DNA from: MPNP01 sp963668325
GTDB lineage: Bacteria; Pseudomonadota; Alphaproteobacteria; Rhodobacterales; Rhodobacteraceae
Assembly (NCBI GenBank): GCA_963668325.1
Contig: OY764222.1
Coordinates: 2,356,001-2,420,000 of the forward strand
Direction of reading: 5' to 3'
Length of the DNA stretch: 64,000 bases
The notes beneath the pieces were generated by a model. It was not told the origin of the DNA and did no database searches. It saw only the letters and a list, made by a program, of their open reading frames with translations. Below, in pieces: positions 38,472-46,270 of this stretch (positions within the stretch are counted from its first letter, which is position 1; each line of letters opens with the position of its first letter). Position numbers and translations under genes: made by a program.

Positions 38472-39021
38472 AATTCCACAAAAACTAACTACTGCGGTAG
38501 GTTCTGGTGAAGCTAAGTTAATTGGGGCCATAATAAAGGATTCAACATCAGGTAAGATATTGGGGCATGTGCAACAGACTACAGGATTTGCTCAGGCCAT
38601 TAATCAAGTGATGGGTTTACCCATGGATGCTACAACAGGAGCATTGCTTCCTGGAGTGGTAACCATTGTCCAGAATGAGCAGATAAAGAACCGCCTTGCT
38701 GAACTAGCAAAAGGAATTGGTTTGATGCAAAATCTTCAGTATTTGGATTTAGGACTCGGAGCCGTTAACTTAGGAGTTACAATCGCTTCTACTTTTATAA
38801 TTCTTGAGAAAATTGAGAAAATTGATCGTCGGCTTGATAACATTAGTGAGCAAATAAAGCATGTAACAACTGATCGTCGTGAAGACGAAAGGCAGAACTT
38901 GATAGCAGAAATTAAGTCAGATATCGAGAATATTCATATGTATTCAGCAATTCCCGCTAATTTTCTCAAAATGAGATATTATTTATTTTTTGCTAGTCCT
39001 CAAATAGGTAGGCATGACTAA
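38455..39021 (+). CDS. unrecognised accessory protein B with membrane-like segment and coiled coil (188 aa)
   Basis: No family recognised. Residues about 35-60 read GKILGHVQQTTGFAQAINQVMG. A glycine-rich hydrophobic stretch at about 96-115 (LDLGLGAVNLGVTIASTFII) leads into a heptad-like helix (LEKIEKIDRRLDNISEQIKHV). This hydrophobic-then-coiled-coil layout is seen in several membrane-acting accessory proteins. TTG start, with AAGGGA about 8 bases before, overlapping gene A by 17 bases. An IS4-like element begins shortly after the stop, and the natural C-terminus may have been lost. Confidence 0.7.
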   Translation: MPLLYKIPQKLTTAVGSGEAKLIGAIIKDSTSGKILGHVQQTTGFAQAINQVMGLPMDATTGALLPGVVTIVQNEQIKNRLAELAKGIGLMQNLQYLDLGLGAVNLGVTIASTFIILEKIEKIDRRLDNISEQIKHVTTDRREDERQNLIAEIKSDIENIHMYSAIPANFLKMRYYLFFASPQIGRHD

Positions 39022-39030
39022 TCGAAGGGC

Positions 39031-40536
39031 TTTGACCCCCATCGTAATTTTGTATTTTTAACTTTTAAAATCTGAATTGAGCATATTCGAACATGGTGAC
39101 CGGCTAAGGCTCGGCCAGGAGGACTGACATGTCAACTCGCTTTCGTTTCTCATATATCCCCCGATAGAATGTTTCCCAACTGTCCAAATAATATTCCGTA
39201 AAGATCCTCCTCATTGCTTCCCAGAGATACTTCTTGGTTGGATAGCGTTCATGAGCCTTTTGGGCCATACCACAACAATGCTGAACAATTTGATCAAGGC
39301 AAAATGCCAGCATTGCCAGATAGGCAAAAACATGCGAAAGATTTTGTTGGCCATGGCCGAAATTATGCTCTAACCGGTACCCATTTCCAGCTTCAGATTT
39401 TAACGTTTGATAGGTCTCGTTCTCTATTTTCCAGCGCGTGCGTGCAGCGCGCATAACATTCCTTACATTCCCTTCATCAAGTGGTAGATCAGTGACCCAG
39501 GTCCAGTTGGTTGTTGTTGGTTTCTTCCCTTTGGTGCCGGGTTTGGTCTCGGTGTAGTGTAGGACATTGACCTCAAGGTTGAAATTGGCATCGTTCAGGG
39601 GAACGTCATTGAGCCAACGGAACTCATGGGTAATGGTTTTGTTCTTACTCCTTTCTTTGCGGTCTAGTTTCTGGAGGGCAGGATTATCCGTGGTCCAGTC
39701 AAACAGCGCCTTGTGATTGCCTGGCTTGGCAACCAGGATAAAGCGCAGATTGTGTGTCTTCAAAAGTTTGATATTCGGGCCATTGGAGGTCAACCCATCG
39801 CCCAGGATAATGGTCTTGAGGTGGGGGTGGTCCCGGCGAAAATCCTCCATGAAACGGACGCTGGCATTCAACTCACAGTCATTTTTCTTGTGCCCGTCAT
39901 GTTGGTAAATCATTTCCGGTGCAACCGGAAAGACATTCTTGATGTCTGGATGGACAAAGGCCCCTCCGAGCATCTGATGGTAATAGGTGGTGGTTCCGTT
40001 GCGATGGTTCTTGTGACAGCAATGGTCACATTTTAACGTGCTGGAACTGTAATATTGGGTCCCATCAATCGACAAGAGATAATGACCACCCAACATGGTC
40101 ATGAAGTCCAGGGCCCGCCCACGCTGGAGAAGGGCAAAGAGTTTATTAAAGGCCAACCGGAAGGCTTTGGGATCAACCGGATCAAGCCTCGCGCGCATGT
40201 TGGTATCCGAGGGTACCTTGTCGATCTTGAAAAGGGTACGCAGATTTCGAACCACCGGCGGTTCGGCTTTGGGGCCTCGGGTTATCTGGTCAAAGTTCAG
40301 TAATGAAGGGCACTTCAGCAGAAAGACGGCCAGACCTGACATCAAGCAATTGGTCAGGGTAAAGCCGCGATTGTTGACGGGATCTGGAACGGTGTTGAAA
40401 ACCTGGCGGACACTGGTCAGCAAACCTGGCATGGAAAGATGCCTTCGGAGTTTGTATTTGGACATGATACTGCTCGTACAAAATGATCGGTTTGAAATGT
40501 TATTATTGCGACCGATTATAAACGAATCATGTCAAA
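39031..40536 (-). mobile_element. IS4-like insertion sequence, ends approximate
   Basis: Contains one intact transposase gene on the minus strand. I could not fix the ends. The best candidate repeats are TTTGAC-N5-TCGT at 39031-39045 and its inverse at 40522-40536, a weak match. No target duplication was found. It separates the unknown pair A-B from a short open frame and the unknown gene at 40639. Its coding composition is richer in G and C than the genes on either side. Confidence 0.5.
39104..40465 (-). CDS. IS4-like DDE transposase
   Basis: 453 residues, complete. Acidic residues sit in LLSIDGTQYYSSSTLKCDHC (first Asp), TIILGDGLTSNGPNIKLL (second Asp), and the RWKIENETYQTLK helix, which carries the glutamate in an IS4-type Y-x2-K setting. 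A Cys/His-rich stretch (CDHCCHKNH) follows the first Asp. Nothing indicates inactivation. Confidence 0.85.
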   Translation of the reverse strand: MSKYKLRRHLSMPGLLTSVRQVFNTVPDPVNNRGFTLTNCLMSGLAVFLLKCPSLLNFDQITRGPKAEPPVVRNLRTLFKIDKVPSDTNMRARLDPVDPKAFRLAFNKLFALLQRGRALDFMTMLGGHYLLSIDGTQYYSSSTLKCDHCCHKNHRNGTTTYYHQMLGGAFVHPDIKNVFPVAPEMIYQHDGHKKNDCELNASVRFMEDFRRDHPHLKTIILGDGLTSNGPNIKLLKTHNLRFILVAKPGNHKALFDWTTDNPALQKLDRKERSKNKTITHEFRWLNDVPLNDANFNLEVNVLHYTETKPGTKGKKPTTTNWTWVTDLPLDEGNVRNVMRAARTRWKIENETYQTLKSEAGNGYRLEHNFGHGQQNLSHVFAYLAMLAFCLDQIVQHCCGMAQKAHERYPTKKYLWEAMRRIFTEYYLDSWETFYRGIYEKRKRVDMSVLLAEP

Positions 40537-40624
40537 TGAGCAAAAAGTGATAAAAGAGGGTTTACGAAAAATAATTTTGCCTGATGACCTAAAACCTCCT
40601 ATTTATAGGGGAATTAAATTTTAA
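40529..40624 (+). other. short open frame next to the IS4-like element
   Basis: 31 codons from ATG, MSNEQKVIKEGLRKII then LPDDLKPPIYRGIKF, and a TAA just before the gene at 40639; the frame is also open further upstream to 40496. It could be the C-terminal remnant of protein B cut off by the IS, or a tiny gene of the A-B cassette. No similarity recognised. Confidence 0.2.
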
Positions 40625-40638
40625 CGGGAATTGCTGAT

Positions 40639-41280
40639 ATGTATTCTGAGGGAGGTCATTCCAAAAGTGAGATTTTGAACCTTATACATTCTTTATCTAG
40701 AAATTATGCTAAGGTATTAGTTCAATTTGAAAGAGATTTGGCTGAAGCTAAAAAGTCGCACATACCGATTGAGTTTATTGAAAATCTGCAAGGACAATTA
40801 GCTATAATCTGGCTTTGTCAAGATGTTATAATTAAAGCGTACTTTAATATCAATGAACTACAATTTGTAATTAAATTCGGATCTAAACAAAAAATTCGCA
40901 TGATGACGTATTTTTCGGAAATAAATCCAAATGAAATAAGTAGAAGGGTAGCATGTAGAAATTCAGATTTTGAAACTGAAACACAAAATCGGCACAAGGC
41001 AATCAAGCAAGTAGATTACCTAGTAGAATCCTTGAAGGGGTGTATCTTTTCTCTCATAAGCCAAATAAGCATTTCTCATTCACTACAGGTGCATAAAGCC
41101 TCAGGAACCCAATACCTCAGCGAAACTGAAAATGCAAAAGATGAAGAACTCTTGTTCTTACGCCCCAACCAATCCTTGGCTTATAAAATTTTAACGGCCT
41201 TAAATGAATCTGTAATTGTGATTTTAAAAGTAATATCAAAACGGCGGATATTCTGTCGCCAAACAAACTCATCCACATAA
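40639..41280 (+). CDS. unrecognised accessory protein C, 3' end replaced by IS1595 remnant
   Basis: No family recognised. Mostly helical, hydrophilic protein starting MYSEGGHSKSEILNLIHSL, with a central QLAIIWLCQDVIIKAYF stretch and KAIKQVDYLVESLKGCIFSL. From about 41231 the frame runs into DNA that encodes, on the other strand, the end of an IS1595-type transposase, so the last dozen residues (about RRIFCRQTNSST) are not native. It may be the third gene of the A-B cassette, separated from it by the IS4-like element. Confidence 0.5.
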   Translation: MYSEGGHSKSEILNLIHSLSRNYAKVLVQFERDLAEAKKSHIPIEFIENLQGQLAIIWLCQDVIIKAYFNINELQFVIKFGSKQKIRMMTYFSEINPNEISRRVACRNSDFETETQNRHKAIKQVDYLVESLKGCIFSLISQISISHSLQVHKASGTQYLSETENAKDEELLFLRPNQSLAYKILTALNESVIVILKVISKRRIFCRQTNSST

Positions 41281-41890
41281 TTTTGCAAATGCTTGGGACT
41301 CATCTTGTGGTAAGTTCCCTTGTGAGCCCTCTTGAACATCGCCCAGAAGGATTCAATCCCGTTGGTGTAAACCTCATCACGAACATACTCCTTGGCACTA
41401 TGCTTGACGGCTTGTTGATGTGGCAACCTTCAATAACCAAAACTGGCATCGGTAAAGACCTTAGTACGAACCCTTCTGGTTAGCCTGTGCTTGACCCCGA
41501 CAACTGGAGCCTTGCCAGTACTGCCACGACCCCCGCCTTGACATCCTTCTGGTGTTTGTTGCGATCCTTCCCACCGATATAGGCCTCATCAACTTCAACA
41601 ATGCCTTCAAACATGGAAGGGGTTTGGCTGAAAGCTGTTCTTAATCTTTGCAGCATAAACCAGGCTGTTTTTTGCGTGACACCAATATCGCGATGAAGCT
41701 TCATGGAGGATACCCCTTTCAGCGATGTGGTAAAGAGATAGATGGCCATCGCCCACTTGTTCAAAGGAAGGGGTGAAGCTTCTAAAACGGTGCCTGTCCT
41801 TAGGCTGAAATAGGATTGGCAATCCTTACACCGATACGGCAGTAAATTGGGATTCGGTTTAACCGCGTAAGTATTGGTTTCCTTACATTT
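41181..41890 (-). pseudogene. IS1595-type transposase remnant
   Basis: Read on the minus strand. 41890-41766 encodes the zinc-ribbon remnant and conserved lead (LPYRCKDCQSYFSLRTGTVL). 41764-41490 follows with NKWAMAIYLFTTSLKGVSSM, KLHRDIGVTQKTAWFMLQRL and VEVDEAYIGGK, holding the first catalytic Asp. After a frameshift and an internal deletion of roughly 60 residues, 41426-41235 encodes the end (HSAKEYVRDEVYTNGIESFW, then KRAHKGTYHKMSPKHLQNYV). The N-terminal start and first CxxC are missing. Inactive. Confidence 0.85.
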
Positions 41891-41952
41891 GAATTGAAAA
41901 TTCCGTTGAAATCAGCATATATTGAATGCAATTCAATTTTTGGAAGTGAACC

Positions 41953-42429
41953 ATGTCTGCTACTTTGGGTGCCCCTTCCCTAATGTTAGAAATCCCTGGA
42001 TCAGAATCCGCCAAGTATATCGCTAAGCGGGTCTCCAGAGCTAAAGACAGATTTAGTTTAGTTATCCTTTCCCTTTTATTGATAGGGATTCTTTTTGCTG
42101 TAGAAAAAATATTTTTATCTCGATTTGAGAAAAGAATTCCTGAAATGAAAATTGATTCCCTAGCAGAACAGCAAGATTCACTAAAACTTTCTGAGAAACT
42201 ATATAATTTATCAGGAGAGTTTTTTAATTGTTCAGACCAATTTGAAAAGATTAGTAAGAAATCAAATTGGGGAATAATAAATTTTATATATAAAAAAAAC
42301 ATTGACCTCCTAGAAGACGTGGCTTGTTCTTTAGAAGACTATGCAGAAATTCTTGTCCTTGTATCGGATAAGGATTTTATGAGTGCTCTGGAGAGAGAAT
42401 TTGAAGCTGTTGAGAGAAATATTTCTTAA
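41953..42429 (+). CDS. small single-span membrane protein D (158 aa)
   Basis: No family recognised. One strong membrane segment at about 34-50 (FSLVILSLLLIGILFAV) after a basic stretch (KRVSRAKDR), then a helical charged part (SRFEKRIPEMKIDSLAEQQD, SLKLSEKLYNLSGEFF). It lies 5 bases before a RelE-like toxin gene on the same strand, which suggests co-expression, but it does not look like a DNA-binding antitoxin. It could instead belong to the unknown A-B-C set. Confidence 0.5.
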   Translation: MSATLGAPSLMLEIPGSESAKYIAKRVSRAKDRFSLVILSLLLIGILFAVEKIFLSRFEKRIPEMKIDSLAEQQDSLKLSEKLYNLSGEFFNCSDQFEKISKKSNWGIINFIYKKNIDLLEDVACSLEDYAEILVLVSDKDFMSALEREFEAVERNIS

Positions 42430-42434
42430 CCATT

Positions 42435-42758
42435 GTGAAGGTTGGATTTTCTCTAGGTTTCCAAAAAAACAAGAAAAAATTATCCAAGAAAAACCCTGAA
42501 ATCTCTTCAATATTAGATGAGTTCTTTTGTGAATTACAAAAGGAGTGCCCTAAGCAGGTAAGCATCAAAATGAGTGGTGTCGGCGGTCGATTAATATATC
42601 ATCATAGATTAGGAATTAACCAAAAAGGGGAGCGAGGAGGCTTAAGGGTGATTTATGGTTGCAAGAATGAGAAAATCCTGGGATTGGGTGTGTTTGCCAA
42701 GGCTCACAAGGAAAAACTTTCTTGGGAGGTTGTCGCTTTATACTGCATGGACACATAA
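42435..42758 (+). CDS. RelE/ParE-family toxin-like protein
   Basis: 107 residues. The core (MSGVGGRLIYHHRLGINQKG, then ERGGLRVIY and KILGLGVFAKAHKEKLSW) resembles the RelE/HigB type in which a basic GG-x-R stretch precedes GGxRVIY and a YAK/FAK motif. Such toxins are ribosome-dependent mRNA endonucleases. GTG start, 5 bases after gene D. The expected antitoxin downstream is absent: the following 200 bases are non-coding and then the SDR fragment begins, so the module may be broken. Resemblance is by pattern only. Confidence 0.45.
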   Translation: MKVGFSLGFQKNKKKLSKKNPEISSILDEFFCELQKECPKQVSIKMSGVGGRLIYHHRLGINQKGERGGLRVIYGCKNEKILGLGVFAKAHKEKLSWEVVALYCMDT

Positions 42759-42965
42759 TTGGCTGTCATGCTGTTATAAATGGTTGAAATCAGATGGAAG
42801 TATGTGCCTTAACATACCACTTGATAAAAACAAGGGTGGACAGCAATCTGTCGGTGCGGATATAACCGCATAGCACGTGAAATCGGATATGGCTATCATT
42901 CTACAATTGTTTGGAATGAAAGCAATATATCAAGGCATACAGCTTGGGGATCATGGCTATCTGCT
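42759..42965. other. non-coding spacer after the RelE-like gene
   Basis: No good open frame. One stretch around 42880-42930 reads RIAREIGYGYHSTI in one frame, similar to a transposase HTH, but too short to name. The SDR fragment starts at its end. Confidence 0.3.
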
Positions 42966-43200
42966 GATTCGAGATTTACCGCTGTTTCAAAGGCGGTTTC
43001 GGTCATTTCTGTTCTTATCCAACCAGGACAGATTGAATTACAACGAATTTGTGGTCCATGATCAACGGCAATTGCCCTGGTCAGCGAATGAACAAACCCT
43101 TTGGAAGCATCGTATAAGACCATCCCGGGGTCTGCTTTCTTGCCAGAAATAGAGCCAATATTTATAATTGACCCACCTCATTCCAGTAGAGGTAATAACT
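42966..43200 (-). pseudogene. partial copy of the SDR gene found intact at 45260-46018
   Basis: Nearly identical to 45437-45657 over most of its length (about 93-95% by eye, for example a shared run from CAACGGCAATTGCC onward with single differences). It covers the active-site region: YDASKGFVHSL and GWIRTEM are still readable on the minus strand. Both ends are cut. Similarity fades after CCCACCTC near 43180 and before 42966. It is in direct orientation with the intact gene, enclosing the HepT/MntA pair and the ketopantoate-reductase-like gene. Confidence 0.92.
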
Positions 43201-43240
43201 CTAGACCCACAGCTCGTATAAATCTAGTTTGCTTACTGGG

Positions 43241-43594
43241 TTAATCTCCTTGTTCAAGTTCAACTAGAATTTCACAAACGCTGGTATAAAGCTTGGGCAG
43301 GTTATTTTTGATAATCGCCCAGACAGTCCCTTGGTCAAGAGTGGGGTATTCATGAATCAACACATTCCTGAAACTTATAATCTTAGGTACTCTTGGGATT
43401 CTCTTAGCTAAGTCGGGGTCAAGTCGATGAAGACGTTTCAGTGCCTCGCCAATCTTCTCGAAATTACGTTCAACTGCATCTTGTTTCTGAGTCGCATCAA
43501 GCCATTCTATTTCTTTCATGTTGTCCGTGTATTGGGTTATACGTTCACAAAATAGTTTGATATCATGAAGATAGATCAGTTCCTTACGTTTCAT
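43241..43594 (-). CDS. hepT: HepT-like HEPN toxin
   Basis: Toxin of a HEPN/MNT type toxin-antitoxin pair; HEPN proteins of this type are RNases, silenced by the partner's adenylylation of a tyrosine. The 117-residue helical protein has the motif RNVLIHEY at 76-83 (R-x4-H-x-Y), including the tyrosine that is modified in characterised pairs. ATG 43594 is chosen: it overlaps the mntA stop by 11 bases (43584-43594), the usual coupling. A longer GTG/other start upstream lies inside mntA and is unlikely. Confidence 0.9.
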   Translation of the reverse strand: MKRKELIYLHDIKLFCERITQYTDNMKEIEWLDATQKQDAVERNFEKIGEALKRLHRLDPDLAKRIPRVPKIISFRNVLIHEYPTLDQGTVWAIIKNNLPKLYTSVCEILVELEQGD

Positions 43595-43907
43595 AAACAC
43601 CCTTAAGGTAGACCCTTTCCCGATCCTCGTCAATCGAGGCCTTCAAATAGGGATTCTTGATGGCCCCTTCTTCAACTAGATCCACTTTTCCTCCCAGAAT
43701 GGCTGCTAGATCCTCCCTCATGCCAAAATACCTGTCCAGCTCGACAGGGTACGTTCGAGAAAATGCTACCATGAAATCGACATCACTCCTGGCGGGTTCA
43801 AAATCTCTCCCGCGGGCCGCCGAACCGAACACATCAAGCCGGAGCACATCATACCGTCGGCAGATTTCGGCAATCTCTTTCTGTTTTTCAGCAATCACCT
43901 GATACAT
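43584..43907 (-). CDS. mntA: MntA-like nucleotidyltransferase antitoxin
   Basis: Minimal nucleotidyltransferase partner of HepT. 107 residues with the GS...DxD signature: Gly28-Ser29, then Asp42 and Asp44 (SDVDFMVAF), and a later acidic residue in KVDLVEEGAI. It should add AMP units to the HepT tyrosine. The gene is first in a two-gene unit. Base composition is richer in G and C than around it (cccgcgggccgccgaacc), suggesting transfer from elsewhere. Confidence 0.9.
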   Translation of the reverse strand: MYQVIAEKQKEIAEICRRYDVLRLDVFGSAARGRDFEPARSDVDFMVAFSRTYPVELDRYFGMREDLAAILGGKVDLVEEGAIKNPYLKASIDEDRERVYLKGVYET

Positions 43908-44025
43908 CGTCCAGTTCCATAATCTGTTTAATTTCTAGTCCTTCAATCACCCCTATATGTGGGTTAAAGAAGTTTAGCACACCCTCAAAGCCAAAGTCAA
44001 TTTCGGCCCAAATATTTGTATAACT

Positions 44026-45072
44026 TCAACTTTGACAGTTTTTCGTAAGCTTGGAATCAACAAGTTTTACATTGTTATCAATTACCGGATGTGACATTTC
44101 AAAGTTCATGGCAATAGTTTGAACTAGTTTATCAACCCGTTCAATAAAGGTAGCTCCAGCATATACTGCCCTTGCAGCTGAAGATGGTTTAAGCAGTGAG
44201 TTAGCTGCATTTGTATATTTATCAAAGGGAACTTGATCACCTAGATCGGCTCCCATGGCTCGAACGACCTGGTCAACCCAATTGTAGATTTCCTCAGATA
44301 GGGCCAAATTACTATGAACGGCTTCTTTAATTGACCGCGGTCCACCTTCGGTAATTGCCCGGTAATTTCCTGTGAGCAACATACTCCACTTGGCCATGGG
44401 TATGAACAGAGAATCGTGAACTTTTAGCTTAACAGGAATCTCATTCCCATTAAATCGTGCTTTGATTATGTCATCTGCTAGAATGTTGAGGACTTCATTA
44501 TGTGCAGGTTTGGCAAATGCTGCCGCCTTGAAATTTGTGGGCAACCCTACATGAAGGAAGTTCAATTTTTCTTCGGGAGGTCTGAAGGCCTGTGGGTCAG
44601 GACTGCACAACGTTATATTGTCGGGATCAAATTCATCCCAAACCCTTGGTTCCGTATAACTTGATCTCAGAGGTTCGGTATCAAGACCAGGTATCCTTTT
44701 CAAATATGCCAAAGGAGGCATGTTCATAATGGATAAGCAAGGCTTGCCAGAAATAGCAATCTTCTTTAGGAGATCCCAAACAGGGGGTGCTCTAAATTGT
44801 GGTTCCTGCATTGCCAAACCTATCAAATCATATTCATTGGGGTCTGCAAGTTCAGGAGTAATCCCTTTAACAGTACCAGGAAGTTCTGAAGAGTGTAATA
44901 AGTCCGGTGCAGGCGCCCCACGGCGTGTTATTCGGACTGTTGTACCCTCCCTGTTTATTAAATCAGCTTCTTCAGGCAAACATACCAAAGTCGAATTGTG
45001 TCCGGCCATTAGTAGCTTTGTTGATAGCAATGATCCGTAGGAAGCACCTAAAATAAGAACATTAAATGACAT
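44026..45072 (-). CDS. ketopantoate reductase-like NAD(P)-binding protein
   Basis: 348-residue protein whose N-terminus (NVLILGASYGSLLSTKLLMAGH) is a Rossmann fold of the ApbA/PanE kind, with LVCLPEEADLINREGTTVRI placed like the NADP-specifying strand. The C-terminal part is helical and contains KLKVHDSLFIPMAKWSMLLTGNYRAI, comparable to the catalytic-lysine region of PanE and opine dehydrogenases. It is too divergent to name the substrate. It lies 187 bases after the SDR gene on the same strand and may share its pathway. Confidence 0.65.
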   Translation of the reverse strand: MSFNVLILGASYGSLLSTKLLMAGHNSTLVCLPEEADLINREGTTVRITRRGAPAPDLLHSSELPGTVKGITPELADPNEYDLIGLAMQEPQFRAPPVWDLLKKIAISGKPCLSIMNMPPLAYLKRIPGLDTEPLRSSYTEPRVWDEFDPDNITLCSPDPQAFRPPEEKLNFLHVGLPTNFKAAAFAKPAHNEVLNILADDIIKARFNGNEIPVKLKVHDSLFIPMAKWSMLLTGNYRAITEGGPRSIKEAVHSNLALSEEIYNWVDQVVRAMGADLGDQVPFDKYTNAANSLLKPSSAARAVYAGATFIERVDKLVQTIAMNFEMSHPVIDNNVKLVDSKLTKNCQS

Positions 45073-45259
45073 TTCTTTATCTCAACCAAATTTTCAAATT
45101 TATTTTACAAAGTTTTCCAGCAACATCACTGAAGGGCCAAATTGCTTGTAGAAACAACCCTACCCCTTTGAGCTTATAAAGGTTGCACTTTAAACTTAAT
45201 CTAATTCAAAACAACCAAATCATCAAAAGTTGTTATGAACAGAGTGGAATTAAGGGAAT

Positions 45260-46018
45260 TTAAAACAGTTCAGGTCTAATTGACGAAATAGAATTTAACC
45301 CTCCATCCACATCTATACATTGGCCCGTTATGAATGACGCCTGGTCAGAGGCCAGCCACAGAACTACATTGGCAATATCCTTTGGGGTACCCAATCTACC
45401 TGCTGGATGTCGTAAAATAGCATCCTCTTCAGCTAACTCGGGATTTGTCGCCGTTTCAAAAGCTGTTACAGTCATTTCTGTTCTTATCCAACCAGGACAG
45501 ATTGAATTACAACGTATTTGTGGTCCATGATCAACGGCAATTGCCTTGGTCAGCGAATGAACAAACCCTTTGGAAGCATCGTATAAGGCCATCCCGGGGT
45601 CTGCTTTCTTGCCAGAAATAGAGCCAATATTTATAATTGACCCACCTCCTACCCTTACCATCGGAGGTATGAACTCTTTACAAATATTGAAAATCCCTTT
45701 GCAATTGGTACCAACAACGAGGTCCCACTCTTCTTCTGTTGTATCAGTAATTGTTTTTTCAAGCTGAATACCGGCATTATTCACAATTACCGCCACTACG
45801 CCATAATTTGCCATCACAAAGCGACTGAGTTCCTGAACATCATTAGCGTTGGAAACATCAGCTTTCTTCCAGATTAATTCTGTCGGGTAATTCGCTTGAA
45901 TCTCATTCCTTCCACAACAAATGACTACATAATTTTTCTGAACAAGAGTTAGGGCAACTTCTTTGCCTATACCCCGGCTTGCTCCGGTCACCAAGGCAAT
46001 TTTCTTATTTTGTTCCAT
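45260..46018 (-). CDS. SDR family oxidoreductase
   Basis: 252 residues, FabG-like classical SDR: TGASRGIG (11-18), NNAG (80-83), Ser133 in INIGSISG, Tyr146 and Lys150 in YDASK, CPGWIRTEM, and the C-terminal GQCIDVDGGLNSI. Substrate not decidable. A nearly identical 200-base piece lies at 42966-43200. Upstream (46019-46270) is AT-rich and shared with the divergent ATPase gene. Confidence 0.9.
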   Translation of the reverse strand: MEQNKKIALVTGASRGIGKEVALTLVQKNYVVICCGRNEIQANYPTELIWKKADVSNANDVQELSRFVMANYGVVAVIVNNAGIQLEKTITDTTEEEWDLVVGTNCKGIFNICKEFIPPMVRVGGGSIINIGSISGKKADPGMALYDASKGFVHSLTKAIAVDHGPQIRCNSICPGWIRTEMTVTAFETATNPELAEEDAILRHPAGRLGTPKDIANVVLWLASDQASFITGQCIDVDGGLNSISSIRPELF

Positions 46019-46270
46019 TGATAATTCAAACTTTCAATTATATTGATATAATATCCTAACGCTCGGAATTTTAACAAAATATTTTATTCCCTTCCAAGCT
46101 ATGTTATATTGCTTAGTTCCACAAACTCCTTGATATAAATATTCCATCCAGCAACTTTATGTATATTCTTAGGCACAAACACTTTCTATATAAAATACCC
46201 ATTATTATGTTTACCGTGAAACTCGGATTAAAGAAATGAAATATATTTGTTAAGATACTTTTGGAATTGA

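Noticed and set aside
37856..38479. Long minus-strand open frame (207 codons) opposite protein A
   Set aside because: It is antisense to a plus-strand gene with a good Shine-Dalgarno and a coupled partner; its composition (many S, F, P and K without pattern) is typical of a shadow frame.
40095..40550. 151-codon plus-strand frame opposite the IS4-like transposase
   Set aside because: Shadow of the transposase gene; the minus-strand frame has all catalytic motifs.
39002..40607. AAATAGGTAGG (left) and CCTCCTATTT (right) as ends of the IS4-like element
   Set aside because: The match is only about 10 bases with a gap and would leave the right end about 140 bases from the transposase start; TTTGAC-N5-TCGT was kept as a slightly better but still weak candidate.
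42880..42930. Possible IS30-type helix-turn-helix remnant (RIAREIGYGYHSTI)
   Set aside because: About 14 residues of similarity in an otherwise non-coding spacer, with stops close by; may be chance.
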